Source: Methylomarinum sp965277025 (GTDB lineage: Bacteria > Pseudomonadota > Gammaproteobacteria > Methylococcales > Methylomonadaceae). From it: a DNA stretch of 64,000 nt. Every line of letters begins with the position of its first letter. Position 1 is the stretch's first letter. The stretch lies in NCBI GenBank assembly GCA_965277025.1, contig OZ255706.1, positions 1,550,001 through 1,614,000 of the forward strand, written 5' to 3'. This document shows, in pieces, positions 53,398-62,648 of this stretch. The position numbers and the translations under genes were made by a program. A model generated the notes under the pieces. It was given only the letters and a program-made list of their open reading frames with translations. It had not been told where the DNA came from and did no database searches.

Positions 53398-54160
53398 AAA
53401 TTGGTTAAATTCATTTTTTTTATTATAGTGTAACTACTCAGCGTAAATAAGTAAAAAAACTGCTTGACACGATTTTAGCGTTATTTTTGATTTTCTAACG
53501 GCAACACCTGGCGCAAGAGGTTTACTGTATTAGCCTGCGTTAGTTGAGGCGTGTTGCCTTATAAGCACTGCCCGATAGCCCTGCTGCCGTGCATTTCTAA
53601 AATACGATGACGGGCAACACAGAGGCAAAAATTCGTATTTCAAAAGCCATGAGACAAGAGTCCTGTACTTAAACCCACAGGCCGTTTCATTGAAGATTGA
53701 TTCCATTGATGTAGAGGCTGCCATTACCCATGCCCGGCAGCTGATTGAAGATGAAGCCGATTTATCTCCGGCGCTGCGGTCTTCGCTGGAGATATTGTTG
53801 TTGCTGGTCACGCTCTTGATGCATCGGCTCGGACTTAACAGCAGTAACAGTTCCAGGCCGCCATCAAGTGATCCTGATCGTAAAAGGAAAGCACGGGCTG
53901 GATCAAAAAAACCAGGTGGTGGACAGAAAGGGCATATTGGCACCACGCTGGTTAAAGTCGATGATCCCGATGACGTTATCTCCATCAAGATTGATCGCCG
54001 TACCTTGCCAGCCGGAAGCTACACGGCAGATGGCTTTGAAACCCGGCAGGTATTTGATATTGATATTTCACGGATTGTGACGGAATATCGTGCGCAAAGG
54101 CTTATCGATGAACAAGGTCGTCGGTTTGTTGCTCCTTTTCCCGAGGGCGTAACAAAAGCC

Positions 54161-55285
54161 TAGAAGTTACGCATTGACAGGCAATGTTAAACTATGGGTT
54201 TAAAAAATCCCAAAGTCAATGCAAGGCAAACCTTGATAAGAGAAATAACACGCCCCTCAACAGCCTGCTGTACATTACCCATGTATATTGGTTTTTTATT
54301 AAGTGAGCCGAAACAAGCTAGTTGTCGACGATTAGGCGAAGTCATGTCAATATCACATGATAGCGTAAATCGATTTCTAAATCGGGAGCATTACACTGGG
54401 CGGGATTTATACAATGAAGCCAGCGCAAGCCTGAATTTAAAGGGCGGAACCTTGAGTGTTGACGATAGTGTTCTTGATAAACCTTATAGCCAATATATGG
54501 CATATGTCAGTTATTTTTGGTCGGGAAAACATCATAGAGCAGTCAAGGGAATCAATCTTGTCACGTTGTACTACACAGACATTCAAGGAAAACACCAACC
54601 ACTGAATTTCCGGGTGGTCGATAAGGCGGAAGGAAAGACAAAAAATGACTATTTTCAAGACATGCTGACCGAAGTATTAGCTTGGGGACTAGAACCTGGT
54701 TTTATAACAGGAGATAGCTGGTACAGTTGCGTGGATAATCTTAAATTGATAAGAAATCATCAGACAGGATTATTCTTTGCAGTGGAAGGTAATCGATTAG
54801 TCTCTGTTGAAAAAGGTTCATGGGTTCAAGTCAGGCAATTAGAAATCCCGGAAGACGGCTTAATGGTTTGGCTCAAAAATTTTGGGTATGTGAAATTATT
54901 TCGGACGACCTTGAAAGAACAAGTTCGCCATTACATAAGTTCACTACCTGATGAAGAAAAAACCGCTGTTTTTGACAAGAAAGCATTTACCGAACAACAT
55001 GATAGGCATTGGCAGATTGAGCAATATCATCGGGCAATAAAGCAGGTGTGTAATATTGAGCGGTTCCAGGTTCGCAATAAAAGAGCAATAAATAATCATA
55101 TTTTTTCTGCAATTTGTGGCTTTGTTCAATTACAAAAATTGAGCTTTGCAGACGTGATTAATAATTGCTATGGCGTACAGCGGAATTTATTCAACGATGT
55201 TATGGCTTCGTTTATCGACACCTTTATGCCAAATATGAATCATTTAAACCCAAAATTCCGATCTGTTGTCAATGCGTAACTTCTA
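54161..55285 (+). mobile_element. IS701-like element, copy D (1125 bp), intact
   Basis: Ends TAGAAGTTACGC / GCGTAACTTCTA, duplication AAGCC (54156-54160 and 55286-55290), in the IS66 copy 2 transposase gene. Confidence 0.94.
54194..55279 (+). CDS. IS701-like DDE transposase (copy D)
   Basis: A 361-residue intact protein beginning MGLKNPKVNARQTLI. It shares QASCRRL with copy C and NCYGVQRN is private to this copy. The catalytic motifs are as in copy B. Confidence 0.92.
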   Translation: MGLKNPKVNARQTLIREITRPSTACCTLPMYIGFLLSEPKQASCRRLGEVMSISHDSVNRFLNREHYTGRDLYNEASASLNLKGGTLSVDDSVLDKPYSQYMAYVSYFWSGKHHRAVKGINLVTLYYTDIQGKHQPLNFRVVDKAEGKTKNDYFQDMLTEVLAWGLEPGFITGDSWYSCVDNLKLIRNHQTGLFFAVEGNRLVSVEKGSWVQVRQLEIPEDGLMVWLKNFGYVKLFRTTLKEQVRHYISSLPDEEKTAVFDKKAFTEQHDRHWQIEQYHRAIKQVCNIERFQVRNKRAINNHIFSAICGFVQLQKLSFADVINNCYGVQRNLFNDVMASFIDTFMPNMNHLNPKFRSVVNA

Positions 55286-55484
55286 AAGCCGTGCAATATG
55301 GTGACCAACTCAAGGCGCACGCCGTGTATCTTTCGCAGTACCAATTATTGCCCTGCCAGCGCATCAAGGATTATTTTTCCGATCAATTACAGATCCCCAT
55401 CAGTGAAGGTTCGTTGGTTAATTTCAATCAACTAGTGCACATAAGCGAAAACACCAATGCTATTTATGAGGAATATATTGTAAT

Positions 55485-56024
55485 ATGCTGAATAATACTA
55501 TATTAAATTCAGCAGGTGATATCATGCCACGTCTAACAGCAGCCCCAATCAGTTTAACAGAAGAACAACGCACGTTATTGCAAGGCACAGTGCGTAAACA
55601 TACAAGTCCTCAGAATTTGGTGACACGTTGCCGTATTATATTGTTGGCAGATGAAGGCATTAGTGTACATGAAACCATGCGCCAGTTAAAAACTGGACGG
55701 ACAACTGTTCAAAATTGGCGAAAACGCTGGTTACAGAACAGTGAACAAGAAAACCCTTTAGCCCGGCTTCAAGATGCACCGCGAAGCGGTGCGCCTGCTA
55801 TCTATACGGCGGAGCAAATTTGCAGCATTATCGCGATAGCCTGCGAACGCCCAGAGGATAGTCAACGCCCGATCACTCATTGGACGCAACAAGAAATAGC
55901 CGATGAAGCGATAAAACGGGGCATTGTTGATTATATTTCACAGCGCTCTGTTGGGCACTTTTTAAAAAGAAGCGGACCTGCAACCCCACCGGATGAAAGG
56001 CTGGTTGACGGCAAAAAAAGATGA
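55485..56024 (+). CDS. IS630 transposase, N-terminal (DNA-binding) frame, copy 1
   Basis: 179 residues with helix-turn-helix regions (EGISVHETMRQLKTGRTTVQNW and HWTQQEIADEAIKRG). The frame ends VDGKKR just after a run of seven A (56014-56020). The catalytic domain continues in the -1 frame (TAKKDEYF), suggesting a fused product made by ribosomal frameshifting. Confidence 0.85.
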   Translation: MLNNTILNSAGDIMPRLTAAPISLTEEQRTLLQGTVRKHTSPQNLVTRCRIILLADEGISVHETMRQLKTGRTTVQNWRKRWLQNSEQENPLARLQDAPRSGAPAIYTAEQICSIIAIACERPEDSQRPITHWTQQEIADEAIKRGIVDYISQRSVGHFLKRSGPATPPDERLVDGKKR

Positions 56025-56626
56025 ATACTTCGACGAGAGGTGTCAAGATATTTGCGAAACCTGCCAACGGGCTTTGGAGCGGGAAGCGCAAGGCATCAAA
56101 ACGATTTCGATTGATGAAATGACAGGGATTCAAGCTTTAGAGCGAGCAGCGCAGATATTGCCGATGAAGAAAGGAAAAGTTGAACGACAAGAATTTGAAT
56201 ATATTCGACATGGTACCCAGACCTTGATTGCAGGTTTTGATGTGGCCACGGGTGAAGTAATGGGAAGTATAGGAGAAACTCGAACAGAGCAAGATTTTGC
56301 CGAGTTTTTGAACCTGCTTTTTCATCAACAACCCAAACAAACCCATTGGCATTTAGTCATGGATAATCTCAATACACATTGTTCAGAATCGGTGGTTCGA
56401 TTAATTGCCGAAAAAATTTCGTATTCAGGAGAATCAGGGGTTAAAGGAAAAGAGGGTATTTTGAAATCAATGGAAAGTCGTACTGCTTTTTTGACTAACC
56501 CAAACCATCCGGTTGTTTTTCATTTTACCCCTAAGCATTGTTCATGGCTTAATCAGATAGAGATCTGGTTTTCTATTTTAATGCGTAAAGTAATCCGGCG
56601 CGGCAACTTTAAATCTAAAGAGGATT
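55993..56626 (+). pseudogene. IS630 transposase, catalytic frame, 3'-truncated (copy 1)
   Basis: Contains the DDE region: TISIDEMTGIQAL, HLVMDNLNTHCSE and HCSWLNQIEIWFSIL. It ends prematurely at FKSKED, where the IS66 end takes over and adds a short chimeric tail (CNYSA). The complete copy has about 32 more residues. Confidence 0.85.
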
Positions 56627-58334
56627 GTAACTACTCAGCGTAAATAAGTAAAAAAACTGCTTGACACGATTTTAGCGTTATTTTTGATTTTCTAACGGCA
56701 ACACCTGGCGCAAGAGGTTTACTGTATTAGCCTGCGTTAGTTGAGGCGTGTTGCCTTATAAGCAATGCCCGATAGCACTGCTGCCGTGCATTTCTAAAAT
56801 ACGATGACGGGCAACACAGAGGCAAAAATTCGTATTTCAAAAGCCATGAGACAATAGTCCTGTACTTAAACACACAGGCCGTTTCATTGAAGATTGATTC
56901 CATTGATGTAGAGGCTGCCATTACCAATGCCCGGCAGCTGATTGAAGATGAAGCCGATTTATCTCCGGCGCTGCGGTCTTCGCTGGAGATATTGTTGTTG
57001 CTGGTCACGCTCTTGATGCATCGGCTCGGACTTAACAGCAGTAACAGTTCCAGGCCGCCATCAAGTGATCATGATCGTAAAAGGAAAGCACGGGCTGGAT
57101 CAAAAAAACCAGGTGGTGGACAGAAAGGGCATATTGGCACCACGCTGGTTAAAGTCGATGATCCCGATGACGTTATCTCCATCAAGATTGATCGCCGTAC
57201 CTTGCCAGCCGGAAGCTACACGGCAGATGGCTTTGAAACCCGGCAGGTATCTGATATTGATATTTCACGGATTGTGACGGAATATCGTGCGCAAAGGCTT
57301 ATCGATGAACAAGGTCGTCGGTTTGTTGCTCCTTTTCCCGAGGGCGTAACAAAAGCCGTGCAATATGGTGACCAACTCAAGGCGCACGCCGTGTATCTTT
57401 CGCAGTACCAATTATTGCCCTGCCAGCGCATCAAGGATTATTTTTCCGATCAATTACAGATCCCCATCAGTGAAGGTTCGCTGGTTAATTTCAATCAACC
57501 AGCCTTTGAGAAGCTGGCATCCTTTGAGCCGATTTGCAAGCAAAGACTGGCGGCAGCTTCTGTTGTACATGCCGATGAAACGGGCATTAACATCAATGGC
57601 GCCAGGTACTGGTTGCATTGTGCTTCTAATGATTTATGGACACATTATTTTCCCCATGTAAAACGGGGCAAGGAAGCGATGGATGTCATTGGCATCCTGC
57701 CTGACTTTCATGGCATTTTATGCCACGATCACTGGAAGCCTTACTACAAGTCCCCCTTCACTCATGCCTTGTGCAATGCGCATCATCTGCGTGAACTGAC
57801 CCGTGCCCGGGAGCAGGATGGACAGCAGTGGGCCAAAGAAATGGAAACCCTGTTAAAAAAGATCAATCAGGTCGTCGATGATGCCGGGGGGAAGCTTGAA
57901 GCAAGAAAAGCGGCCTGTTATCGACGACGATATCGAGATTTATTAGAGAAAGCACAAATTGAATGTCCGCCACCAACCCCGTTGCCCGGTAAACCCAAAC
58001 GTGGGCGCCTCAAGCGCAGTAAATCCAGAAACTTACTGGAACGGCTGATCAATTACCCGGATGATGTCTTACGCTTTATGAGAGAAATAGATGTGCCATT
58101 TACTAATAATCCCGGTGAGAATGATATCCGCATGACCAAGGTGCAGCAAAAAATATCGGGGTGTTTCAGGAGTGAGCAGGGTGCCATCACCTTCTGCCGT
58201 ATTCGGGGATATCTATCCATTTGTCGTAAACATCATGTCAGTGCCTCTGAAGCGTTGGTACTGGTATTTAAGGGGAAATTACCGGAATTTACTCAGTGAC
58301 CTGATGCTTTTGGTAAAATACGCTGAGTAGTTAC
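56627..58334 (+). mobile_element. IS66-family element, copy 3 (1708 bp)
   Basis: Both ends are complete (GTAACTACTCAGCGTA / TACGCTGAGTAGTTAC). Its left flank is IS630 sequence, while its right flank is the outer duplication ATTATAGT. It therefore has no matching target duplication of its own, consistent with a recombinant between two IS66 copies. Confidence 0.9.
56887..58299 (+). CDS. IS66-family transposase (copy 3)
   Basis: A 470-residue intact transposase with the same motifs as copy 1 (HADETGININGARYW, CHDHWKPYYKSP, NPGENDIRM). It differs at a few positions (AITNARQL, RQVSDIDIS, ETLLKKIN). The C-terminal end reads FKGKLPEFTQ instead of FKGEITGIYSVT because of a one-base difference near 58277. 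Confidence 0.92.
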   Translation: MKIDSIDVEAAITNARQLIEDEADLSPALRSSLEILLLLVTLLMHRLGLNSSNSSRPPSSDHDRKRKARAGSKKPGGGQKGHIGTTLVKVDDPDDVISIKIDRRTLPAGSYTADGFETRQVSDIDISRIVTEYRAQRLIDEQGRRFVAPFPEGVTKAVQYGDQLKAHAVYLSQYQLLPCQRIKDYFSDQLQIPISEGSLVNFNQPAFEKLASFEPICKQRLAAASVVHADETGININGARYWLHCASNDLWTHYFPHVKRGKEAMDVIGILPDFHGILCHDHWKPYYKSPFTHALCNAHHLRELTRAREQDGQQWAKEMETLLKKINQVVDDAGGKLEARKAACYRRRYRDLLEKAQIECPPPTPLPGKPKRGRLKRSKSRNLLERLINYPDDVLRFMREIDVPFTNNPGENDIRMTKVQQKISGCFRSEQGAITFCRIRGYLSICRKHHVSASEALVLVFKGKLPEFTQ

Positions 58335-58357
58335 ATTATAGTTATAATTGCGTTTTG

Positions 58358-58400
58358 CGTCCGTTGACAAATCAAGGATGATTTGACAGCGCTTTCCTAG
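58358..58400. repeat. Hairpin-row intergenic repeat, copy 11 (fragment)
   Basis: Short remnant CGTCCGTTGACAAATC and AAGGATGATTTGACAGCGCTTTCCTAG between the IS tower and the DUF4124 gene. The rest of the unit is missing. Confidence 0.55.
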
Positions 58401-58445
58401 ACGACCAAGATTTTTGCTGACCTTTTAACAAGACAATTATCATTC

Positions 58446-59060
58446 ATGGAAAAACCACCTTTCTTTATATTGTTCATCTTGATTTTGTTATCCACGATTG
58501 TTGTGGAGCAAGACGCAAATGCTAAAAAGATGTATCGTTGGGTGGACGATAATGGCAATGTATACTTTTCCGATCATGTTCCTCCTGATCAGATTCGTCA
58601 TAAACGTGAAGCATTGAGCGAGTCAGCGCGCGTTTTGGAAGTGGTGGAAGCGGCTAAAAGCAAGGAGCAGATCGAGCTGGAAAAACGGTTGCAAAAATTA
58701 CGTCGTGAGCAACAGAAACTGATCGAGAAACAACGAAACCATGACAGAGTTTTGCTGAGCACTTTCCGTAATCTGGAGGATATGGAAATGTCCATGCGGG
58801 GGAAGTTGCAAGCATTGGATGCTCAGCGGAAAGTGGCCGAGGGAAATCGTACCAGATTGGAAAAGCAGTTGCGACGGCAGTTGCATAAAGCGGCTCAATT
58901 TGAACGGGAAAACCGAGCTGTGCCAAAAAAGTTGACCCAGGCGATCAAAGATACCAGGCAGCAACTTAAAGCAGTCAAGCAGGAAATAGATCGGCATCTG
59001 GCCAAACGAAAACAAGTGGAAGATGATTTTAAAATGGATATTGCCCGTTTAAGTATTTAA
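58446..59060 (+). CDS. DUF4124 domain-containing coiled-coil envelope protein
   Basis: 204 residues. An N-terminal signal peptide (PFFILFILILLSTIVVEQDANA) is followed by the DUF4124 motif KKMYRWVDDNGNVYFSDHVPPDQ (in parts at residues 27-50). A long highly charged coiled coil (EQIELEKRLQKLRREQQKL onwards) covers the rest. DUF4124 proteins are abundant periplasmic proteins of unknown function in beta- and gammaproteobacteria. It lies 20 bases before the next gene on the same strand. Confidence 0.88.
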   Translation: MEKPPFFILFILILLSTIVVEQDANAKKMYRWVDDNGNVYFSDHVPPDQIRHKREALSESARVLEVVEAAKSKEQIELEKRLQKLRREQQKLIEKQRNHDRVLLSTFRNLEDMEMSMRGKLQALDAQRKVAEGNRTRLEKQLRRQLHKAAQFERENRAVPKKLTQAIKDTRQQLKAVKQEIDRHLAKRKQVEDDFKMDIARLSI

Positions 59061-59080
59061 CTCAGGCGAAAACAGCAGAC

Positions 59081-59458
59081 TTGAGTAAATTGATTAATCA
59101 GATTGCCGAAAAACAATCAGTAAGGGAGTTGGGGTTGTTTATTTGTGAAGATAAAGCAGAATGTGACAAGGCCTGGCGGGTGGCACGATTATTTGTAAAA
59201 ACTCATTCTACGACACCGCTGGATATCGACACCGATCGGCTGGTGATGACCACCACACCCAGAAATGACCTGGATTTAAGTTTATCTGTATCAAAACTGA
59301 AGCTGGATCGTCAACGGGAACAAATATTTCTGGATATACGTTGTAAAAGCTCCGTAATTGGCATGGAGTTGTGTATCAGCCCCAAGATTAAGCAATTACG
59401 CCAGTCCTTTAATGATTATATTGAACAGCGTTTACCTCAATCAACGTCGTTTGAGTAG
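59081..59458 (+). CDS. Hypothetical protein
   Basis: 125 residues from a TTG start (MSKLINQIAEKQSVRELGLF). Soluble, mixed helix and strand, no recognised motif. The alternation LDLSLSVSKLKLDRQREQIFLDIRCK suggests a beta-sheet core. It probably forms an operon with the DUF4124 gene. Its 3' end overlaps the convergent argB by 18 bases. Confidence 0.65.
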   Translation: MSKLINQIAEKQSVRELGLFICEDKAECDKAWRVARLFVKTHSTTPLDIDTDRLVMTTTPRNDLDLSLSVSKLKLDRQREQIFLDIRCKSSVIGMELCISPKIKQLRQSFNDYIEQRLPQSTSFE

Positions 59459-60331
59459 GGTGCCGACACCTTCGTCGGTAAACAGTTCCAGCAGCACTGC
59501 ATGTTCAACCCGACCATCAATAATATGCACTGTGCTGACGCCGCCTTTTAACGCATCGGTAGCACAATGTGTTTTTGGTATCATACCACCGCTGATGGTG
59601 CCATTGGCGATCAAATCGTCGATATCTTGAATTGATAAACCGGTTAATAATTGCGACTGCTGGTCCAAAATTCCAGCTGTGTTGGTCAGCAATATCAACT
59701 TCTCCGCAGCCAGGGTTTCGGCTACTTTACCAGCGACCAGGTCGGCATTGATGTTGTAGGAGAAGCCATCTTCGCCGACCCCAATGGGTGCGATAACCGG
59801 GATGAAATCACTATGTACCAGCATTTCCACTACAGATGGGTCGATACTGCTGACTTCGCCGACATGTCCAAGATCAATAATTTCGGGTGATTTGAGTTCT
59901 GGAGCGGTTGGTTTTAGCTGGATTTTTCGAGCATGGATGAAATTGCCGTCTTTACCCGTCAGGCCAATCGCTTTGCCACCTTGCTGGTTGAGCAGAGAAA
60001 CGATCTGTTTATTGACTAGGCCGCCTAACACCATTTCAACCACATCCATGGTTTCGCTGTCTGTGACACGCATGCCATCGACAAATTCGGTGGTTTTACC
60101 TATTTTTTCCAGCAACTGTCCAATCTGAGGACCGCCGCCATGCACAACGACCGGGTTGATGCCGACCAGTTTCATCAACACAATGTCGCGGGCGAAACTT
60201 TGTTTTAATTCTTCGTCCACCATCGCATTGCCGCCATATTTGATGACAATGGTTTTGCCTTGAAATTTACGGATATAGGGCAGGGCTTCTGTAAGAACGT
60301 GGGCAATATGATGAGCCGTGTTTTGTTTCAT
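59441..60331 (-). CDS. argB: Acetylglutamate kinase
   Basis: Phosphorylates N-acetylglutamate in arginine synthesis. The frame is open to 60409, but family proteins start close to the first helix, so the ATG at 60331 is preferred (296 residues, normal). Motifs: VIKYGGNAMVDE, VVVHGGGPQIGQLL, GLVNKQIVSLLNQQGGKAIGLTGKDG, NADLVAGKVAETL and SGGMIPK. It lies downstream of the algC gene on the same strand, as in pseudomonads. Confidence 0.96.
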   Translation of the reverse strand: MKQNTAHHIAHVLTEALPYIRKFQGKTIVIKYGGNAMVDEELKQSFARDIVLMKLVGINPVVVHGGGPQIGQLLEKIGKTTEFVDGMRVTDSETMDVVEMVLGGLVNKQIVSLLNQQGGKAIGLTGKDGNFIHARKIQLKPTAPELKSPEIIDLGHVGEVSSIDPSVVEMLVHSDFIPVIAPIGVGEDGFSYNINADLVAGKVAETLAAEKLILLTNTAGILDQQSQLLTGLSIQDIDDLIANGTISGGMIPKTHCATDALKGGVSTVHIIDGRVEHAVLLELFTDEGVGTLLKRR

Positions 60332-60499
60332 GATTTGACGTGCTATGGACGAAAAGTTAATCAGCCGGTTATTATAACCTGAATTGGTGACTTCTATAGT
60401 GCTGGTCACAATTCATTGATCAACGCCAAGGTTTATGCTTTTACGTTGTATGGCTGGTTTCCATCGGTTGTGATTTGCTTCGGAATATCGACTAGCCAC

Positions 60500-60743
60500 C
60501 TAAAGAAACGCTGAACAAATCATCCATACTGGCAGCGCCCGCAAAACGGACAACGATTTCCGCTTTACTCACAAAATAAATAGCTTGCAGCTATCAATTT
60601 TGACGACACATCCCTGTACAGCACCATTTTTTACTGAAGACCAAGATTGTACAGTTTTTTGAGATTGCTTTTACTTACAACTCATACAATCCGACATTGA
60701 AAAGTGGGTGCTGTACCTGTGTCCAAAAGAACTGCTGAACAAA
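60500..60743. repeat. Hairpin-row intergenic repeat, copy 12, interrupted by a MITE-like element
   Basis: Left part 60500-60616 (CTAAAGAAACGCTGAACAAATC to ACGACACATCCCTG) and right part from 60720 (TGTCCAAAAGAACTGCTGAAC). They are separated by the 99-bp element at 60617-60715 and its CCTG duplication. The algC stop codon lies at the right end. Together with the MITE it fills the 412 bases between algC and argB. Confidence 0.82.
60617..60715. repeat. 99-bp MITE-like element, copy 2
   Basis: Ends TACAGCACC and GGTGCTGTA, flanked by CCTG (60613-60616 and 60716-60719). Removing it restores the CCCTGTGTC module of the surrounding repeat. It is related in inverted orientation to the element at 10491-10588. 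No coding capacity. Confidence 0.72.
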
Positions 60744-61919
60744 TCAAAAGGGAATATTCAGATCAGGTTTTATTCTCAGCAGTAATTCCTTGAATTGTGC
60801 TTGAATACGTTTCAGGGCATCTGCATTATCGGCTTCAAAGCGCAATACCAATGATGGCGTTGTATTGGAAGCACGAACCAGGCCCCAGCCATCGTCAAAG
60901 TCCACGCGCAATCCATCGATACTGATGTAGAAGTTACGCATTGACAACAGATCGAAATTTTGGGTTTAAATGATTCATATTTGGCATAAAGGTGTCGATA
61001 AACGAAGCCATAACATCGTTGAATAAATTCCGCTGTACGCTATAGCAATTATTAATCACGTCTGCAAGGCTCAATTTTTGTAATTGAACAAAGCCACAAA
61101 TTGCAGAAAAAATATGATTATTTATTGCTCTTTTATTGCGAACCTGGAACCGCTCAATATTACACACCTGCTTTATTGCCCGATGATATTGCTCAATCTG
61201 CCAATGCCTGTCATGTTGTTCGGTAAATGCTTTCTTGTCAAAAACAGCGGTTTTTTCTTCATCAGGTAGTGAACTTATGTAATGGCGAACTTGTTCTTTC
61301 AAGGTCGTCCGAAATAATTTCACATACCCAAAATTTTTGAGCCAAACCATTAAGCCGTCTTCCGGGATTTCTAATTGCCTGACTTGAACCCATGAACCTT
61401 TTTCAACAGAGACTAATCGATTACCTTCCACTGCAAAGAATAATCCTGTCTGATGATTTCTTGTCAATTTAAGATTATCCACGCAACTGTACCAGCTATC
61501 TCCTGTTATAAAACCAGGTTCTAGTCCCCAAGCTAATACTTCGGTCAGCATGTCTTGAAAATAGTCATTTTTTGTCTTTCCTTCCGCCTTATCGACCACC
61601 CGGAAATTCAGTGGTTGGTGTTTTCCTTGAATGTCTGTGTAGTACAACGTGACAAGATTGATTCCCTTGACTGCTCTATGATGTTTTCCCGACCAAAAAT
61701 AACTGACATATGCCATATATTGGCTATAAGGTTTATCAAGAACACTATCGTCAACACTCAAGGTTCCGCCCTTTAAATTCAGGCTTGCGCTGGCTTCATT
61801 GTATAAATCTCGCCCAGTGTAATGCTCCCGATTTAGAAATCGATTTACGCTATCATGTGATATTGACATGACTTCTCCTAATCGTCGACAACTAGTGCAA
61901 ACAAGCGCAAGTTCTCACT

Positions 61920-62648
61920 CTATTGAATAAGTGGCTTAGCCTGATACGTCCAGCGAAAAGGCTTAGCCATGGTTTCATTGAAATATTTTATGAAATCCGC
62001 TATTTTTTTGTTTAAATCCTCTTTAGATTTAAAGTTGCCGCGCCGGATTACTTTACGCATTAAAATAGAAAACCAAATCTCTATCTGATTAAGCCATGAA
62101 CAATGCTTAGGGGTAAAATGAAAAACAACCGGATGGTTTGGGTTAGTCAAAAAAGCAGTACGACTTTCCATTGATTTCAAAATACCCTCTTTTCCTTTAA
62201 CCCCTGATTCTCCTGAATACGAAATTTTTTCGGCAATTAATCGAACCACCGATTCTGAACAATGTGTATTGAGATTATCCATGACTAAATGCCAATGGGT
62301 TTGTTTGGGTTGTTGATGAAAAAGCAGGTTCAAAAACCCGGCAAAATCTTGCTCTGTTCGAGTTTCTCCTATACTTCCCATTACTTCTCCCGTGGCCACA
62401 TCAAAACCTGCAATCAAGGTCTGGGTACCATGTCGAATATATTCAAATTCTTGTCGCTCAATTTTTCCTTTCTTCATCGGCAATATCTGCGCTGCTCGCT
62501 CTAAAGCTTGAATCCCTGTCATTTCATCAATCGAAATCGTTTTGATGCCTTGCTCTTCCCGCTCCAAAGCCCGTTGGCAGGTTTCGCAAATATCTTGACA
62601 CCTCTCGTCGAAGTATTCATCTTTTTTTGCCGTCAACCAGCCTTTCAT
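61920..62648 (-). CDS. IS630 transposase, catalytic frame (copy 2)
   Basis: 242 residues with TISIDEMTGIQAL, HLVMDNLNTHCSE and HCSWLNQIEIWFS as the DDE positions. The intact C-terminus is NETMAKPFRWTYQAKPLIQ. It overlaps the upstream frame by 32 bases and is probably expressed as a -1 frameshift fusion at the seven-A run. Confidence 0.9.
   Translation of the reverse strand: MKGWLTAKKDEYFDERCQDICETCQRALEREEQGIKTISIDEMTGIQALERAAQILPMKKGKIERQEFEYIRHGTQTLIAGFDVATGEVMGSIGETRTEQDFAGFLNLLFHQQPKQTHWHLVMDNLNTHCSESVVRLIAEKISYSGESGVKGKEGILKSMESRTAFLTNPNHPVVFHFTPKHCSWLNQIEIWFSILMRKVIRRGNFKSKEDLNKKIADFIKYFNETMAKPFRWTYQAKPLIQ

Larger units (their letters stand above)
53690..55434 (+). pseudogene. IS66-family transposase fragment (copy 2), interrupted twice
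   Basis: The N-terminal 157 residues (53690-54160) match copy 1 up to EGVTKA. After the IS701-like copy the frame resumes at 55291 (VQYGDQLKAHAVYLSQ and IPISEGSLVNFNQ). It is then cut at 55434 by the IS630 insertion. The DDE residues lie beyond the break, so no active enzyme can be made. Confidence 0.9.
55435..56626 (+). mobile_element. IS630-family element, copy 1, 3'-truncated
   Basis: The left end GTGCACATAAGCGAAAACACC follows a TA (55433-55434), the usual IS630 target. The right side stops at AAAGAGGATT, where an IS66 end begins. Compared with the complete copy at 61895-63206, about 120 bases are missing. Confidence 0.9.
53430..58334 (+). mobile_element. Composite tower of nested IS66, IS701-like and IS630 elements
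   Basis: The outer ends are IS66 ends (GTAACTACTCAGCGTA and TACGCTGAGTAGTTAC) with an exact 8-bp duplication ATTATAGT (53422-53429 and 58335-58342). From left to right it holds the 5' part of an IS66, an IS701-like copy inside it, more of that IS66, a 3'-truncated IS630, and a complete-looking IS66. The outer duplication belongs to the left end of the first IS66 and the right end of the last. An explanation is insertion of a second IS66 into the IS630, followed by recombination between the two IS66 copies that removed the material between. Confidence 0.88.

Noticed and set aside
53530..53988. A 152-codon frame antisense to the IS66 transposase, also seen at 16344-16802
   Set aside because: It is the antisense shadow of the transposase N-terminus and appears only because the IS is repeated.
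55165..55491. A 108-codon frame spanning the end of IS701-like copy D and IS66 copy 2
   Set aside because: A chimera of two IS in different frames with no independent start signal.
53430..58334. A composite transposon carrying cargo between two IS66 copies
   Set aside because: Everything between the IS66 ends is IS sequence; there is no passenger gene.
12971..60743. The scattered hairpin repeats as a CRISPR array
   Set aside because: The copies are separated by kilobases, vary in length and have no regular spacers; no cas genes are present.
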